Below, piece by piece: positions 1 to 11,065 of a stretch of 64,000 nucleotides of DNA. The translations under genes and the position numbers were made by a program. The first letter of the stretch is position 1. Every line of letters begins with the position of its first letter. This stretch comes from Corynebacterium casei LMG S-19264. GTDB taxonomy: Bacteria > Actinomycetota > Actinomycetes > Mycobacteriales > Mycobacteriaceae. Below the pieces are notes generated by a model that saw only the letters and a list, made by a program, of their open reading frames with translations, ran no database searches and had not been told where the DNA came from. The stretch is taken from the NCBI RefSeq assembly GCF_000550785.1, contig NZ_CP004350.1, forward strand, positions 1,592,009 through 1,656,008. The letters are read 5' to 3'.

Positions 1-631
1 CGAGTGGTGAGTGAGGTGGCACCTTGTCCTCGTTGATGATCTCGGCAATCACGTCAGCGACTAGCTCGCGTGGGGTTTCAACGTCGCTGTCGCGAGTGCT
101 GCCCGGGTCAGATACGGTGATGCCGGTGGTGGCGTCCTCAGTAAGCACGCCTGGGCCCAGGATGACGGAGTCGAGCGAAGAAGCGTTGATGCGGTTGTCC
201 GCGTTCTTCTTGGACTCAACGTAGGCGTACCAAGAGCCACCATCGTTTTCGACCTCATTGGTGGTTGCGCCCATATAAGAAATCATGATGAAGCGTGGTG
301 CCTCATCTCCCAAGGACTCCAGACCTTCGACCGCAGCAATCGCGCCGTCCTGGTCCACAGCGAAAGTAAGCGCAGCCGCACCACGGCCGCCGTTGCCGGC
401 GCCCCAGACAACGACATCGAATCCATCGGCGAGCTCTGCCCAATCCTGCGAGCTCAACTTCGTAATGTCTGCAATAACAGGAGTCGCTCCAAGGCCTTCT
501 AACTCTTCCTTGTAATCAGGATTGCGGACCAAAGAGTGCACTGCATGGCCCTTCTCAACAAGCTTTGGGGTGGTTAGCAGGCCAATTTTTCCATGGCCGC
601 CAATGTACAAAACTTTCTTAGAATCAGTCAT
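1..631 (-). CDS. NAD(P)-binding Rossmann (NmrA/SDR-like) protein, 3' end outside window
   Basis: Reading leftward from an ATG at 631, an uninterrupted frame of 210 codons runs off the left edge, so the C-terminus is missing. The N-terminus has a hydrophobic strand followed by GGHGKIG, a glycine-rich dinucleotide-binding motif of atypical short-chain dehydrogenases. A later segment around residues 115-130 (SYMGATTNE, then YVESK) fits the active-site region of NAD(P)H-binding NmrA/SDR-a5 proteins. Such proteins are cytosolic oxidoreductases or redox sensors, and the substrate cannot be inferred. It is transcribed away from the UPF0237 gene at 804, so the 170-bp gap probably holds divergent promoters. 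Confidence 0.75.
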   Translation of the reverse strand, partial: MTDSKKVLYIGGHGKIGLLTTPKLVEKGHAVHSLVRNPDYKEELEGLGATPVIADITKLSSQDWAELADGFDVVVWGAGNGGRGAAALTFAVDQDGAIAAVEGLESLGDEAPRFIMISYMGATTNEVENDGGSWYAYVESKKNADNRINASSLDSVILGPGVLTEDATTGITVSDPGSTRDSDVETPRELVADVIAEIINEDKVPPHSPL

Positions 632-803
632 GGTTCCGACCCTAACCGCGTTTGCGATCATTTCCCACCACCTCAAAAATGCTGGCAGAGATCAACCTCT
701 AATATCACCACACAGCCGACGATGCGCATAGGTTTCCCGCCTTCCAAGTAAGCTTACCGTGCCTGTTAACGCCTGCGAATCATCCCTAGCTAGGATGTTA
801 TCC

Positions 804-1073
804 ATGATTGCCATCATGACTGTTACTGGTGCGGATAGCACCGGAATTATTGCCCAAGTAACCACTGCCCTCGCTGAGTTGAATATAAACATCGTGGATG
901 TCTCCCAGACCTTGATGTCTGGATACTTCACCATGATCCTGCGCGTAGAAATCCTGGATGCAGACAAGTCCATTCAGGAGATCCAGGAATACATGAAGCC
1001 AGTGGCGGAAAAGACTAAGCAGGTTATCCGTATCCAGTCGGAAGACCTGTTCACCGCCATGAACGAAATCTAG
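804..1073 (+). CDS. UPF0237 ACT-domain protein
   Basis: This 89-residue protein is a single ACT domain. It opens [16 protein letters not shown], the typical first strand and ligand loop of the UPF0237 family, and its length equals the usual family length of about 89-90. I chose the ATG at 804 rather than the GTG at 759 because homologues begin at this methionine. A TAGGAT -10-like hexamer ends 7 nt before the ATG, which fits a leaderless transcript. ACT domains usually bind amino acids or other small ligands. The UPF0210 gene follows 17 bp downstream, and this pairing is conserved in many bacteria, which suggests joint function. The role is unknown. Confidence 0.9.
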   Translation: MIAIMTVTGADSTGIIAQVTTALAELNINIVDVSQTLMSGYFTMILRVEILDADKSIQEIQEYMKPVAEKTKQVIRIQSEDLFTAMNEI

Positions 1074-1090
1074 AGGGAGCCGTATTAACA

Positions 1091-2449
1091 ATGGCATTTG
1101 AAACACACGGCATCCTCGACACGATCGAGATGATTGAGAAGTACCGTCTCGATATTCGCACCGTCACCATGGGTATTTCTCTGCTTGGTTGCACGCGCAC
1201 CACCATGGAAGAGACCTGCCAGGCTATCTATGACCGAGTCACCACCCAGGCGGAACACCTGGTTGAGGTGTGCGAAGGCATTGAGGCTGAGCTGGGTATT
1301 CCAATCGTGAACAAGCGCATCTCCGTCACCCCAGTGTCTTTGGTTGTCGCCGGCGTTGAGGGTAGCCCAGTCGACGCAGCGAAGGCTTTGGATAAGGCCG
1401 CAAAGAAGGTTGGCGTGAACTTCGTCGGCGGTTATTCCGCGCTGGTAGAAAAGGGCGCGACCACCGCTGAGAAGAAGCTGATCAACTCCATCCCTGAGGC
1501 TTTGGCCACCACCGACGTGGTCTGCTCTTCGGTCAACATTGCTTCCTCGCGCACTGGCATCAACATGAATGCTGCCGCGAAGATGGGTGAAATCATCAAG
1601 GAAGCAGCTGAGCTGACTAGGGACAACTCCTCCATTGCGTGTGCAAAGCTGGTTGTCTTTGCTAACTCCGTGGGTGATAACCCGTTCATGGCTGGCGCCT
1701 TCCACGGCATCGAGGAGCCAGATTGCGTTGTCTCCGTCGGTGTTTCCGGCCCCGGCGTTGTAGACCGCGCGCTGGGCAACCTTGAGGGCGCAACCCTGGA
1801 TCAGGTTGCAGAAGAGATCAAGAAGGCAGCGTTCAAGATTACCCGCGCTGGCCAGCTGGTGGGCAACATGGCCGCGCAGCGCTTGGGCGTCCCATTCGGC
1901 ATCGTTGACTTGTCCTTGGCTCCCACCGCGGAGTTGGGTGATTCCGTCGCGCACATCCTGGAACACATGGGCTTGGACCAGGTTGGTACGCACGGCACGA
2001 CCGCAGCACTTGCATTGCTTAACGATGCCGTCAAGAAGGGCGGCATGATGGCCTGCTCACGTGTCGGTGGCCTGTCTGGCTCATTTATTCCGGTGTCTGA
2101 GGACAAGGGAATGATCGACGCTGTTCGTTCGGGTGCAATCTCGATGGACAAGCTGGAAGCCATGACCGCAATTTGCTCAGTAGGCTTTGACATGATTGCT
2201 CTGCCGGGTGATACTTCGGCATCCACTATCGCTGGCATGATTGCTGATGAAGCAGCGATTGGCGTGATGAACCATAAGACCACTGCTGTGCGCGTTATTC
2301 CGGTTCCGGGCAAGACCGTTGGCGATGAGGTTAACTTCGGCGGCCTGTTGGGCTACGCCCCAATCATCCCCGTCAACACCGTGGGCAACTCCGAGTTCAT
2401 CGCGCGTGGTGGTTTCATCCCTGCACCAGTACATGGCTTCAGAAACTAA
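1091..2449 (+). CDS. UPF0210 (DUF711, PFL-like) protein
   Basis: A 452-residue cytosolic protein that matches the UPF0210/DUF711 family in length and in its conserved blocks: [11 protein letters not shown] near residue 25, the [16 protein letters not shown] segment near residue 150, and the Gly-rich [11 protein letters not shown] near residue 220. The family has a fold related to glycyl-radical enzymes, but I see no C-terminal glycyl-radical signature, so radical activity is not implied. It starts 17 bp after the ACT gene with a GAGGGAGC Shine-Dalgarno, so the two form an operon that ends at the terminator at 2473. The biochemical function is unknown. Confidence 0.9.
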   Translation: MAFETHGILDTIEMIEKYRLDIRTVTMGISLLGCTRTTMEETCQAIYDRVTTQAEHLVEVCEGIEAELGIPIVNKRISVTPVSLVVAGVEGSPVDAAKALDKAAKKVGVNFVGGYSALVEKGATTAEKKLINSIPEALATTDVVCSSVNIASSRTGINMNAAAKMGEIIKEAAELTRDNSSIACAKLVVFANSVGDNPFMAGAFHGIEEPDCVVSVGVSGPGVVDRALGNLEGATLDQVAEEIKKAAFKITRAGQLVGNMAAQRLGVPFGIVDLSLAPTAELGDSVAHILEHMGLDQVGTHGTTAALALLNDAVKKGGMMACSRVGGLSGSFIPVSEDKGMIDAVRSGAISMDKLEAMTAICSVGFDMIALPGDTSASTIAGMIADEAAIGVMNHKTTAVRVIPVPGKTVGDEVNFGGLLGYAPIIPVNTVGNSEFIARGGFIPAPVHGFRN

Positions 2450-2472
2450 CACCTGATAGATTTCACCCCCAT

Positions 2473-2516
2473 ATGCCTATGGTGTGACTAGTTGTTCTAG
2501 TCCACACCACAGGCAT
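2473..2516 (+). terminator. Rho-independent terminator after the UPF0237-UPF0210 operon
   Basis: ATGCCT...AGGCAT arms enclose TGGTGTG/CACACCA and ACTAG/CTAGT pairings with single-base bulges and a TTGTT loop. The stem is followed by TGTTTATTTTT, a T-rich tract on the plus strand. It lies 24 bp after the UPF0210 stop codon. Confidence 0.85.
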
Positions 2517-2715
2517 TGTTTATTTTTCCCCTCTTCGCCACTGCGCTGGGGTTTTGCTGGAGTATTGCTCATTCTTTCCGAAATTGGCTGCATACGGGCA
2601 CCGCCTTTTGGTTGAAGGTCTTGAAAACCCAGCGAAGCCCACTGATAATTAGTAACCGCTGCTTATCCAAACCATTCCAAATATTAAGTAAAAGTTTTCT
2701 ACTGGAACTGGGCAG

Positions 2716-3360
2716 GTGAATCTTTTGGGAGAGTTCATTCTTGATCGCTGGCAAGACATCACCTTTCGCGCGTATCAACACACCTCACTGGTGTTGCAAT
2801 CGGTATTGCTGGCGCTCGTTATCGCACTTATCATCGGGGTACTGATTTCTTCGCGCCATCGTGCGACAGCTCTTGCTAACTCACTGACATCAATCGGCCT
2901 GACGCTGCCTTCACTGGCGCTTTTGGGCCTTGCCATTCCGCTATTTGGAATCGGTACCATTCCATCCGTAGTCCTCGTGGTATTTTACGCAGTACTACCG
3001 ATCCTGCGTAACGCAATTGTCGGCCTGCAAAACATTGACCCCGGGATCATCGAATCCGCGCGTGGCCAAGGCATGAGCCCGGCCGCAGTGCTGCTCAAGG
3101 TCCGCTTGCCGCTAGCGTGGCCAGTGATCATGACCGGTGTTCGTGTTTCCACGCAAATGTCCATGGGCGTTGCGGCCATCGCCGCCTATGCGCTGGGACC
3201 TGGTTTAGGTTCCTACATTTTCACTGGACTAAGCCAAAGTGGCGGTGCGAATGCCTTGAACTATGCGTTTGTCGGCACCATCGGCATCGTCACTATCGCA
3301 CTTGTTGTAGATGCACTTTTGGAACTTCTGCAAAAACTCACTACTTCAAACGGGCTGTAA
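2716..3360 (+). CDS. Osmoprotectant ABC transporter permease (OpuCB/ProW type)
   Basis: A 214-residue inner-membrane permease with about five or six hydrophobic segments, the size of OpuCB/OpuBB subunits. The cytoplasmic EAA-like loop is visible around residues 112-135 (ESARGQGMSPAAVLLKVRLP), which contacts the ATPase. The start is GTG at 2716; the preceding CAGG is a weak ribosome site. It is the first gene of a permease-ATPase-permease-binding protein operon typical of importers for glycine betaine, choline, carnitine or related solutes. The substrate cannot be decided here. The partner ATPase at 3364 is broken, so the complex may be non-functional. Confidence 0.85.
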   Translation: MNLLGEFILDRWQDITFRAYQHTSLVLQSVLLALVIALIIGVLISSRHRATALANSLTSIGLTLPSLALLGLAIPLFGIGTIPSVVLVVFYAVLPILRNAIVGLQNIDPGIIESARGQGMSPAAVLLKVRLPLAWPVIMTGVRVSTQMSMGVAAIAAYALGPGLGSYIFTGLSQSGGANALNYAFVGTIGIVTIALVVDALLELLQKLTTSNGL

Positions 3361-3363
3361 AGC

Positions 3364-4576
3364 ATGACTGATTCTAACAACGTAAAGAACTCCACAGCTG
3401 GTGCGAGCATCGAGTTTAAGAACATCACCAAGCAGTACCGCGGCCAGCAATCGCCGACTGTGGACAACCTTTCATTGGAGATCCCAGCCGGCGAGCTGGT
3501 TGCCTTTGTCGGGCCTTCCGGCTGCGGCAAGACTACGTCGCTGAAGATGATTAACCGCCTGGTTGAGCCAACCAGGCGGCCAGATTTTAATCAACACTGA
3601 TGACGCAATCAAGCGCAACCCAACCTAGTTGCGCCGCCAGACCGGATACCTCATCCAGTGCGACGGCCTACTCCCCCATATTTCCGTAGCGGACAAAATT
3701 GCGCTTGTGCCATCCCTGCTGAAATGGCCCGAGGACAAGACTGCTAAGCGCACCGATGAGCTGCTGGACATGGTGGGGCTTGACCCATCCATCTACCGCC
3801 ACCGCTTCCCGCGTGAGCTCTCCGGTGGCCAGCAGCAGCGCGTCGGTGTAGCACGTGGCTTGGCTGCGGACCCTCCAGTTGTTCTCATAGATGAGCCTTT
3901 CGGCACTGTCGACCCTATTACTCGTGCACGCCTGCAGGATGAGCTGGTAAACATCCAGTCGGAGCTGGGCAAGACCATCGTGGTGGTTACCCACGATATC
4001 GATGAAGCCATCAAGCTTGGACACCGTATTCTCATCCTGGAGCCAGGAGCCAACATCGCGCAGTATGACACCCCGGAACAGATTCTGGCGGCACCGGCAT
4101 CTCCATTCGTGGAGGACTTCATTGGTTCCGGTTCTGCACTGAAACAGCTGAATCTTCGCCGCGTTGATGAATTCCCCCTGTCTGAGCCACCAGTCGCCCG
4201 CATCGGTGACAATGCAGCTGGGGTGGTCCGCCGTGCCCGCGAGGCGAAGCAGAATTCTGTAGTTGTCTTGGACGCTCAGGACCGCCCACGCGAATGGGTG
4301 CAGGTGCGTCAGCTAGAGCGCGTAGAGACCATTGCAGAGCCTCAGATTGAGTTGTCATCGACAGTCGAAGCTCGCTCTACGGTCAGCGACGCAATGTCTG
4401 CCATGCTGGTGTCCTCCCATGGTGGTGCGATGGTCACCCGCCGCGGCAAGTACATCGGCGTTATCAGCTATGGCTCGGTCAATGACTACATTCGTAGTCT
4501 CAATGGCGCCGCTTCTGACAGTGCTGACGTGTTGAGTGAGGGGGATGATTCTGGTGGAGAAGCATATAAACCTTAA
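3364..4576 (+). pseudogene. Osmoprotectant ABC transporter ATPase (OpuCA/ProV type), broken by a frameshift and a stop codon
   Basis: The first frame (3364-3600) carries the N-terminal ATPase domain, including Walker A GPSGCGKTT at about residues 52-60, then goes out of frame at 3574-3577 and stops at 3598. Removing one G there restores TSGQILI and a frame that runs on, but an in-frame TAG at 3626-3628 interrupts it just before LRRQTGYLIQ. From 3629 the frame is open to 4576 and holds the Q-loop region, signature LSGGQQQR, Walker B VVLIDEPF, the H-loop and a C-terminal CBS pair. Two lesions 50 bp apart argue for a decayed gene rather than a programmed frameshift; sequencing error is possible but needs two independent mistakes. 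The gene overlaps the next permease by a few codons, as in intact operons. Confidence 0.85.
3555..3579. repeat. 10-bp perfect inverted repeat at the frameshift site
   Basis: CCGCCTGGTT (3555-3564) and AACCAGGCGG (3570-3579) are exact reverse complements separated by GAGCC. The extra G that shifts the ATPase frame lies in the right arm at 3575-3576. Without it the right arm would read AACCAGCGG and the repeat would be imperfect. Confidence 0.85.
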
Positions 4577-5273
4577 AGGCGTAAAACACCTCCTCCTCTT
4601 TGGTATCCCCGTCTTGGTGATCATCGCAGTGGTGGGCTGGGGTATCTGGCGCTCCCCTGCCATGCTCGACGACATTGAGAACCGCACGCTGGCTCCCGCA
4701 TATGTGCCTAGTCTGACTTGGAAGCACCTGGTTATCGTGGTGATCTCCGCGCTCTTAGTGGTGTTTACCGCAATTCCATTGGGCATTGTCCTGGCGCGGC
4801 CTTCAACCAAGTTCCTCAGCCCCGTGGTCACAGGCATTGCGAATGTCGGTCAGGCGGCACCCGTTATCGGTGTCATCGTCTTGCTAGCAATCTTGCTGGG
4901 CTTCGGTCCTCCCGTCGCCATCTTTGCGCTCTGGTTCTACGCCTTCCTGCCGGTGCTTGCCAACGTGGTAGCAGGACTGCGCGGCGTTGATAGCTCGCTG
5001 GTGGAAGCCGCGCGTGGACTATCAATGTCTCCCATGCAGGTCCTGTTCAAAGTTGAGCTGTCCCTAGCGCTGCCTGTCATCATGACTGGCGTACGTACAT
5101 CGCTCGTTCTGTTGGTTGGCGCGGGCGCATTCGCGACCTTCATCGACGCTAGCGGCCTGGGTGGTCTGATCACAGCGGGCATCAACCTCTACCGTAACCC
5201 AATTCTGATTTCTGGCGCCGTGCTCATCGCCGCGTTGGCCTTGGCCATCGAGTGGGTCGGCCGCGTGCTTTAG
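4554..5273 (+). CDS. Osmoprotectant ABC transporter permease (OpuCD type)
   Basis: Second membrane subunit of the importer, 239 residues if started at GTG 4554. That start follows GAGGGGG by about 9 nt; the in-frame ATG at 4545 and GTG at 4536 lie on or before this ribosome site. An N-terminal membrane anchor (LLLFGIPVLVIIAVVGW) precedes a permease core with the EAA loop EAARGLSMSPMQVLFKVELS near residue 150. The start overlaps the 3' end of the broken ATPase gene, and the binding-protein gene follows 29 bp downstream. The reading frame is intact, so only the ATPase of this operon shows decay. Confidence 0.83.
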   Translation: MEKHINLKGVKHLLLFGIPVLVIIAVVGWGIWRSPAMLDDIENRTLAPAYVPSLTWKHLVIVVISALLVVFTAIPLGIVLARPSTKFLSPVVTGIANVGQAAPVIGVIVLLAILLGFGPPVAIFALWFYAFLPVLANVVAGLRGVDSSLVEAARGLSMSPMQVLFKVELSLALPVIMTGVRTSLVLLVGAGAFATFIDASGLGGLITAGINLYRNPILISGAVLIAALALAIEWVGRVL

Positions 5274-5302
5274 ATTGGCCTGACGCCGAAAGGAATGCTG
5301 AA

Positions 5303-6259
5303 GTGAAAAAAGTAGTTGCAACGCTAACTGCAGCTAGCACCTTGTTCCTGGCCAGCTGTGGGCTGGGCACCGCAGGTGGACTCATTCCTTCTGTCGAACT
5401 CCAAGGCGATCTGGCTGATATCGACCTGGAAGGCGCAGCCATCGGTGTGGGGTCGAAGAACTTTACTGAGCAGATTGTGCTGGGCAAGATTGCCACCATT
5501 TTGCTGGAGTCAGCCGGCGCGAATGCGCGTGACCTCACCAATGTTCCTGGTTCTACCTCTGCGCGTCAGGCGCTGGTCTCTGGTGATTTGGACATGATGT
5601 TTGAATACACCGGCACCGCCTGGATTACCTACCAGGGCAATGCCGATCCAATTCCTGATGAGCAGGAACAATACAAAGCTGTTCGGGAAGCGGATGCCGC
5701 CAACGGTATTGAATGGCTGCCGCCCTATCCGATGAACAACACCTACGCGATTGCCTCCAATGAGGAAACCGCGAACGAGTATGCCTTGGCGACGCTGCAC
5801 GATATTGCAAACATGCCGATGGAAGAACAAACCATTTGTACCGACGCCGAGTTCCGCGCGCGCAACGATGGACTCTTCCCGATGCTCGAGGCATATGGTC
5901 TGGAAGAGCCACCCCATGACAACATCATGGAAATGGACTCCGGCGCGGTCTATGCCGCTGTCTCCAACGGCGACTGCAACCTCGGCGTCATCTTCGCCAC
6001 CGACGGCCGCGTACCGGCACTGAACCTCACCGTGCTGGAAGACCCCGAAGCGTTCTTCCCCAAGTACAACGCATCACTCACCGTTCGTTCTGAGGTCCTA
6101 GAAGAACACCCCGAGATTGAAGAGCTCTTCGCGCCACTAGCGGACCTTCTGACCAATGAGAAGATGCAGGAACTTAACGCCCGGGTCGACATCGAAGGCC
6201 AGGACTACGCCGACGTCGCCTACGACTTCCTCGTCAAAGAAGGCTTCCTCGCCGAATAA
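5303..6259 (+). CDS. Osmoprotectant ABC transporter substrate-binding lipoprotein (OpuCC/OpuAC type)
   Basis: A 318-residue lipoprotein of the glycine betaine/choline binding family. The signal peptide ends with lipobox LASC (Cys at about residue 16). The mature part begins the binding fold with GVGSKNFTEQIVLGKI, the family's characteristic first strand and helix, and later shows EYTGTAWITYQG. I chose GTG 5303, preceded by AAAGGA at 8 nt, over the upstream in-frame start at 5252 because that would put the signal peptide internally. It would deliver a quaternary-amine osmolyte to the two permeases. The aromatic box residues are not assigned. The frame is intact. Confidence 0.87.
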   Translation: MKKVVATLTAASTLFLASCGLGTAGGLIPSVELQGDLADIDLEGAAIGVGSKNFTEQIVLGKIATILLESAGANARDLTNVPGSTSARQALVSGDLDMMFEYTGTAWITYQGNADPIPDEQEQYKAVREADAANGIEWLPPYPMNNTYAIASNEETANEYALATLHDIANMPMEEQTICTDAEFRARNDGLFPMLEAYGLEEPPHDNIMEMDSGAVYAAVSNGDCNLGVIFATDGRVPALNLTVLEDPEAFFPKYNASLTVRSEVLEEHPEIEELFAPLADLLTNEKMQELNARVDIEGQDYADVAYDFLVKEGFLAE

Positions 6260-6291
6260 CCCCGACCAATTCCCTAGCTCACGACACAATG

Positions 6292-6329
6292 AAGGGTGCT
6301 GCTTCCATTTGATTGGAAACAGCACCCTT
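6292..6329 (+). terminator. Terminator after the osmoprotectant operon
   Basis: AAGGGTGCTG (6292-6301) pairs with CAGCACCCTT (6320-6329), with an inner TTCCA/TGGAA pairing. ACTTATT follows on the plus strand. It lies between the convergent binding-protein gene and the ABC-F gene, so it may serve both. Confidence 0.85.
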
Positions 6330-6364
6330 ACTTATTGCTCTTCGACAAGCATCGGTTCACTCGG

Positions 6365-7996
6365 TTATGCGAGCTCAACGATCTCCATGTACTCATCCGA
6401 CCAGAGGTCTTCGTCGCCGTCGGGCATGATGATGACGCGCTCCGGCTCTAGAGCCTTAACGGCGCCTGGGTCGTGTGTCACTAGGACAACGGCGCCGGTG
6501 TAGGTGGTCAATGCATCCAGCACCTGCTCGCGGGACTGTGGGTCCAGGTTGTTGGTCGGCTCGTCGAGAAGCAGCACGTTGGCGCGCGACGACACGAGCG
6601 TGGCCAAGGACAGACGAGTCTTTTCACCGCCCGACAAGGTGCCGGCTGGTTGTTCTAGCTTGTCTCCGGAGAACATGAACGCGCCAAGCAGACCGCGTAG
6701 GTCCTGCTGACCGGCGTCGGGGCAGGCATCGATAGTGTTTTGCCACACGGACTTATCTGGATCGATGTTGTCGTGCTCCTGCGCGAAGTAGCCAATGCGC
6801 AGCCCGTGGCCGGAAACAATGCCACCCTCACCATCGGTCCGCTCAACGCCAGCGAGAAGCTTCAGCAAGGTGGTCTTACCGGCACCGTTGGTGCCCAACA
6901 CAACCACACGGGAGCCCTTATCGATGGCCAAGTCAACGCCTGCAAAGACTTCCAAGGAGCCGTACATCTTGGTCAGGCCCTTAGCAAACATCGGGGTTTT
7001 GCCACACGCCGCTGGCTCAGGGAACTTAATGCTCGCAACGCGATCAGACACGCGAACTTCATCCAGCTCATTCATCATGCGATCCGCACGTGCCAGCATC
7101 TGCTTTGCCGCTGCTGCCTTCGTCGCCTTCGCTCCCAGCTTGGCTGCCTGTTTGTGCAATGCGGAAGCCTTCTTCTCAGCATTCGCGCGCTCACGGCGCC
7201 GACGTGCCTCATCAGTAGCACGGGCATCAAGGTACTTCTTGTACCCCATGTTGTAGACATCTGCCTCACCACGTACGGCATCCAAGAACCAAATCTTGTT
7301 ACAGACTGCCTCAAGTAGCTCAACGTCGTGAGAAATCATCACGAGCCCGCCTTCGTGCTTGGACAAGAATCCACGCAGCCATGTAATGGAGTCGGCATCC
7401 AGGTGGTTTGTTGGCTCGTCGAGAAGCAAAATCGTCTCCGACTTTCCTGAGCCCGATGTTGCTGCGAAGAGAATCTGCGCTAGCTCCACGCGGCGGCGTT
7501 GACCACCAGACAAGGTACCTAGTTTCTGGTCGAGCACGCGCACTGGCAGTCCAAGGTTGTCACAAATCTGAGCGCACTCAGCATCAGCTTCATAGCCACC
7601 AAGAGCCTGGTAACGCTCCTCAAGGCGGGAGTACTTCATAATCGCCTTGTCGCGCTTCTTATCATCCTCAGTGGTCTCCATGATGTGCTGAGTTTTCGCC
7701 ATGGAACGCTTGATCTCATCCAGACCACGAGCAGACAACACACGCTCACGCGCGGTCTGCTCAATGTTGCCCTCACGGGAATCCTGCGGCAAGTAGCCGA
7801 TTGGACCGGATGACGTGACCTTGCCGCCATAGGGCTCGGTCTCTCCCGCCAAAATACGCATGGAGGTGGTCTTACCCGCACCATTGCGGCCGATCAGGCC
7901 AATTCGGTCGCCGGGCTGCACACGAAGTTGCTGGCCGGGGGCCTCGAGTAGGGTACGGGCGCCAACGCGCACTTCCAAGTCTTGGGTAACAATCAC
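6365..7996 (-). CDS. ABC-F family ATPase (ribosome-associated type)
   Basis: A 543-residue soluble protein with two ABC ATPase domains and no membrane segment. Domain 1 has Walker A GRNGAGKTT (about residues 37-45) and signature LSGGQRRR. A Lys/Arg/Ala-rich helical linker spans about residues 245-320. Domain 2 has Walker A GTNGAGKTT and LSGGEKTR. This arrangement is that of ABC-F translation factors (EttA/Uup-like); some members confer antibiotic resistance by ribosome protection, but nothing here indicates that role. The start is GTG 7996; TAGAAT sits 8 nt upstream, suggesting a leaderless transcript. It is transcribed in the same direction as the suf operon, separated from it by the hairpin at 8071. 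Confidence 0.88.
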   Translation of the reverse strand: MIVTQDLEVRVGARTLLEAPGQQLRVQPGDRIGLIGRNGAGKTTSMRILAGETEPYGGKVTSSGPIGYLPQDSREGNIEQTARERVLSARGLDEIKRSMAKTQHIMETTEDDKKRDKAIMKYSRLEERYQALGGYEADAECAQICDNLGLPVRVLDQKLGTLSGGQRRRVELAQILFAATSGSGKSETILLLDEPTNHLDADSITWLRGFLSKHEGGLVMISHDVELLEAVCNKIWFLDAVRGEADVYNMGYKKYLDARATDEARRRRERANAEKKASALHKQAAKLGAKATKAAAAKQMLARADRMMNELDEVRVSDRVASIKFPEPAACGKTPMFAKGLTKMYGSLEVFAGVDLAIDKGSRVVVLGTNGAGKTTLLKLLAGVERTDGEGGIVSGHGLRIGYFAQEHDNIDPDKSVWQNTIDACPDAGQQDLRGLLGAFMFSGDKLEQPAGTLSGGEKTRLSLATLVSSRANVLLLDEPTNNLDPQSREQVLDALTTYTGAVVLVTHDPGAVKALEPERVIIMPDGDEDLWSDEYMEIVELA

Positions 7997-8070
7997 ATCG
8001 AACCATTCTAACGGTGATTTCCGCAGTTCCTAATCCAGTGACCTGAAGCAAAGAGACGAGCAAATGCAAA

Positions 8071-8107
8071 TCCGCCCTCGCACATCTCAATGATGCATAA
8101 GGGCGGA
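8071..8107 (-). terminator. Hairpin after the suf operon
   Basis: TCCGCCCT (8071-8078) pairs with AGGGCGGA (8100-8107) across a 21-nt loop. It lies 17 bp past the sufT stop codon in the direction of transcription. The T-tract on the minus strand is short (TTTGCATTTG), so this is a moderate terminator. Confidence 0.7.
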
Positions 8108-8123
8108 CGAATTATGGTGATGA

Positions 8124-8540
8124 TTAGACGGAGAATCCTAGAGCTTGGAGCTGCTCACGACCTTCTTCGGTAATCATGTTTGGACCCCATGGTGGCATCC
8201 AAACCCAGTTGAGGTCGACTGCTTCGGCTTGGTTGTTGCCGATGATAACGTCCTCAATCTGTTCAGCGATGACGTCGGTCAAAGGACATGCTGGGGAGGT
8301 CAAGGTCATGTTGATAACAACAGTGTTCTTCCCCTCGAGTTCTTCGAACCACATGTCGTAGACCAAGCCAAGATCGACGATGTTGATGCCCAGTTCAGGG
8401 TCAATCACATCGCGCATGAACTCAGCGACATCGTAGATCTTGGCGATCTGCTCTTCGGTCTGTTCAGAGCGGTGACGAGCACCATCGAACGAAGAGTTTT
8501 CATTCTGGTATGGATCCGGAGTTGGATTTGCTTCGGTCAT
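8124..8540 (-). CDS. sufT: SufT-like MIP18/DUF59 iron-sulfur assembly protein
   Basis: A 138-residue protein whose C-terminal 100 residues form a DUF59 (MIP18) domain: DVIDPELGINIVDLGLVYD near residue 47 and the SPACPLTD motif with its conserved Cys near residue 85. The last 30 residues (VWMPPWGPNMI) are typical of SufT-like proteins. The first 35 residues are polar and probably flexible. SufT assists maturation of Fe-S proteins, likely through cluster transfer. The ATG abuts the sufU stop codon, so it is the last gene of the suf operon. Confidence 0.88.
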   Translation of the reverse strand: MTEANPTPDPYQNENSSFDGARHRSEQTEEQIAKIYDVAEFMRDVIDPELGINIVDLGLVYDMWFEELEGKNTVVINMTLTSPACPLTDVIAEQIEDVIIGNNQAEAVDLNWVWMPPWGPNMITEEGREQLQALGFSV

Positions 8541-8989
8541 TTATGACTCCAATTCGTTGAGTGCGTCAACCGACGCTGCTTGGAAGGCCTTCCAGCCTAA
8601 TAGAGCACATTTTACGCGAGCTGGATACTGAGAAACACCAGCGAAAGCAACGCCGTCACCGATGATGTCCTCATCGCCTTCTTCCTGGCCACGAGAAGTA
8701 ATCATCTTCTCAAACTCGGCGAGCTTCTCATTAGCTTCTTTCAGCGACTTGCCGATGATTTCTTCAGCCATAACCGAAGTTGAAGCCTGGGAAATCGAGC
8801 AGCCAACCGCGTCATAGGAAACGTCCTCGACCGTGTTGCCATCCGCGGAAAGCTGGACACGCAGCGTCAGTTCGTCGCCACAAGAAGGATTGACGTGGTG
8901 AACTTCCGCCTGAAACGGAACGCGCAAACCCTTGTGCTGAGGGTTCTTGTAGTGGTCCAAGATTACCTCTTGGTACATAGAATCAAGCA

Positions 8990-8990
<1 letters not shown>
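8541..8990 (-). CDS. sufU: SufU sulfur-transfer protein
   Basis: A 149-residue SufU/IscU-like protein with the three conserved cysteines C37 (NPSCGD), C64 (GCSISQAS) and C128 (VKCALLGW), plus the D39 ligand. In Gram-positive SufU proteins these bind zinc and accept persulfide from SufS. The insertion between the second and third cysteines typical of SufU rather than IscU is present. The start overlaps the sufS stop by one base (TAATG), indicating tight coupling with its partner enzyme. Confidence 0.92.
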
Positions 8991-11004
<2,014 letters not shown>

Positions 11005-11065
11005 TCTAATGCTCTTTCTGTCTGAATTAGCTGTATCTTGCGATGTAAACGTGCTGTGCGAGTAG

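Noticed and set aside
2516..2719. 67-codon open frame between the UPF0210 terminator and the osmoprotectant operon
   Set aside because: It begins inside the terminator stem, has no ribosome site and resembles no known protein.
3540..3640. Programmed ribosomal frameshift in the osmoprotectant ATPase
   Set aside because: No slippery heptamer is seen, and even after a shift the restored frame meets TAG at 3626.
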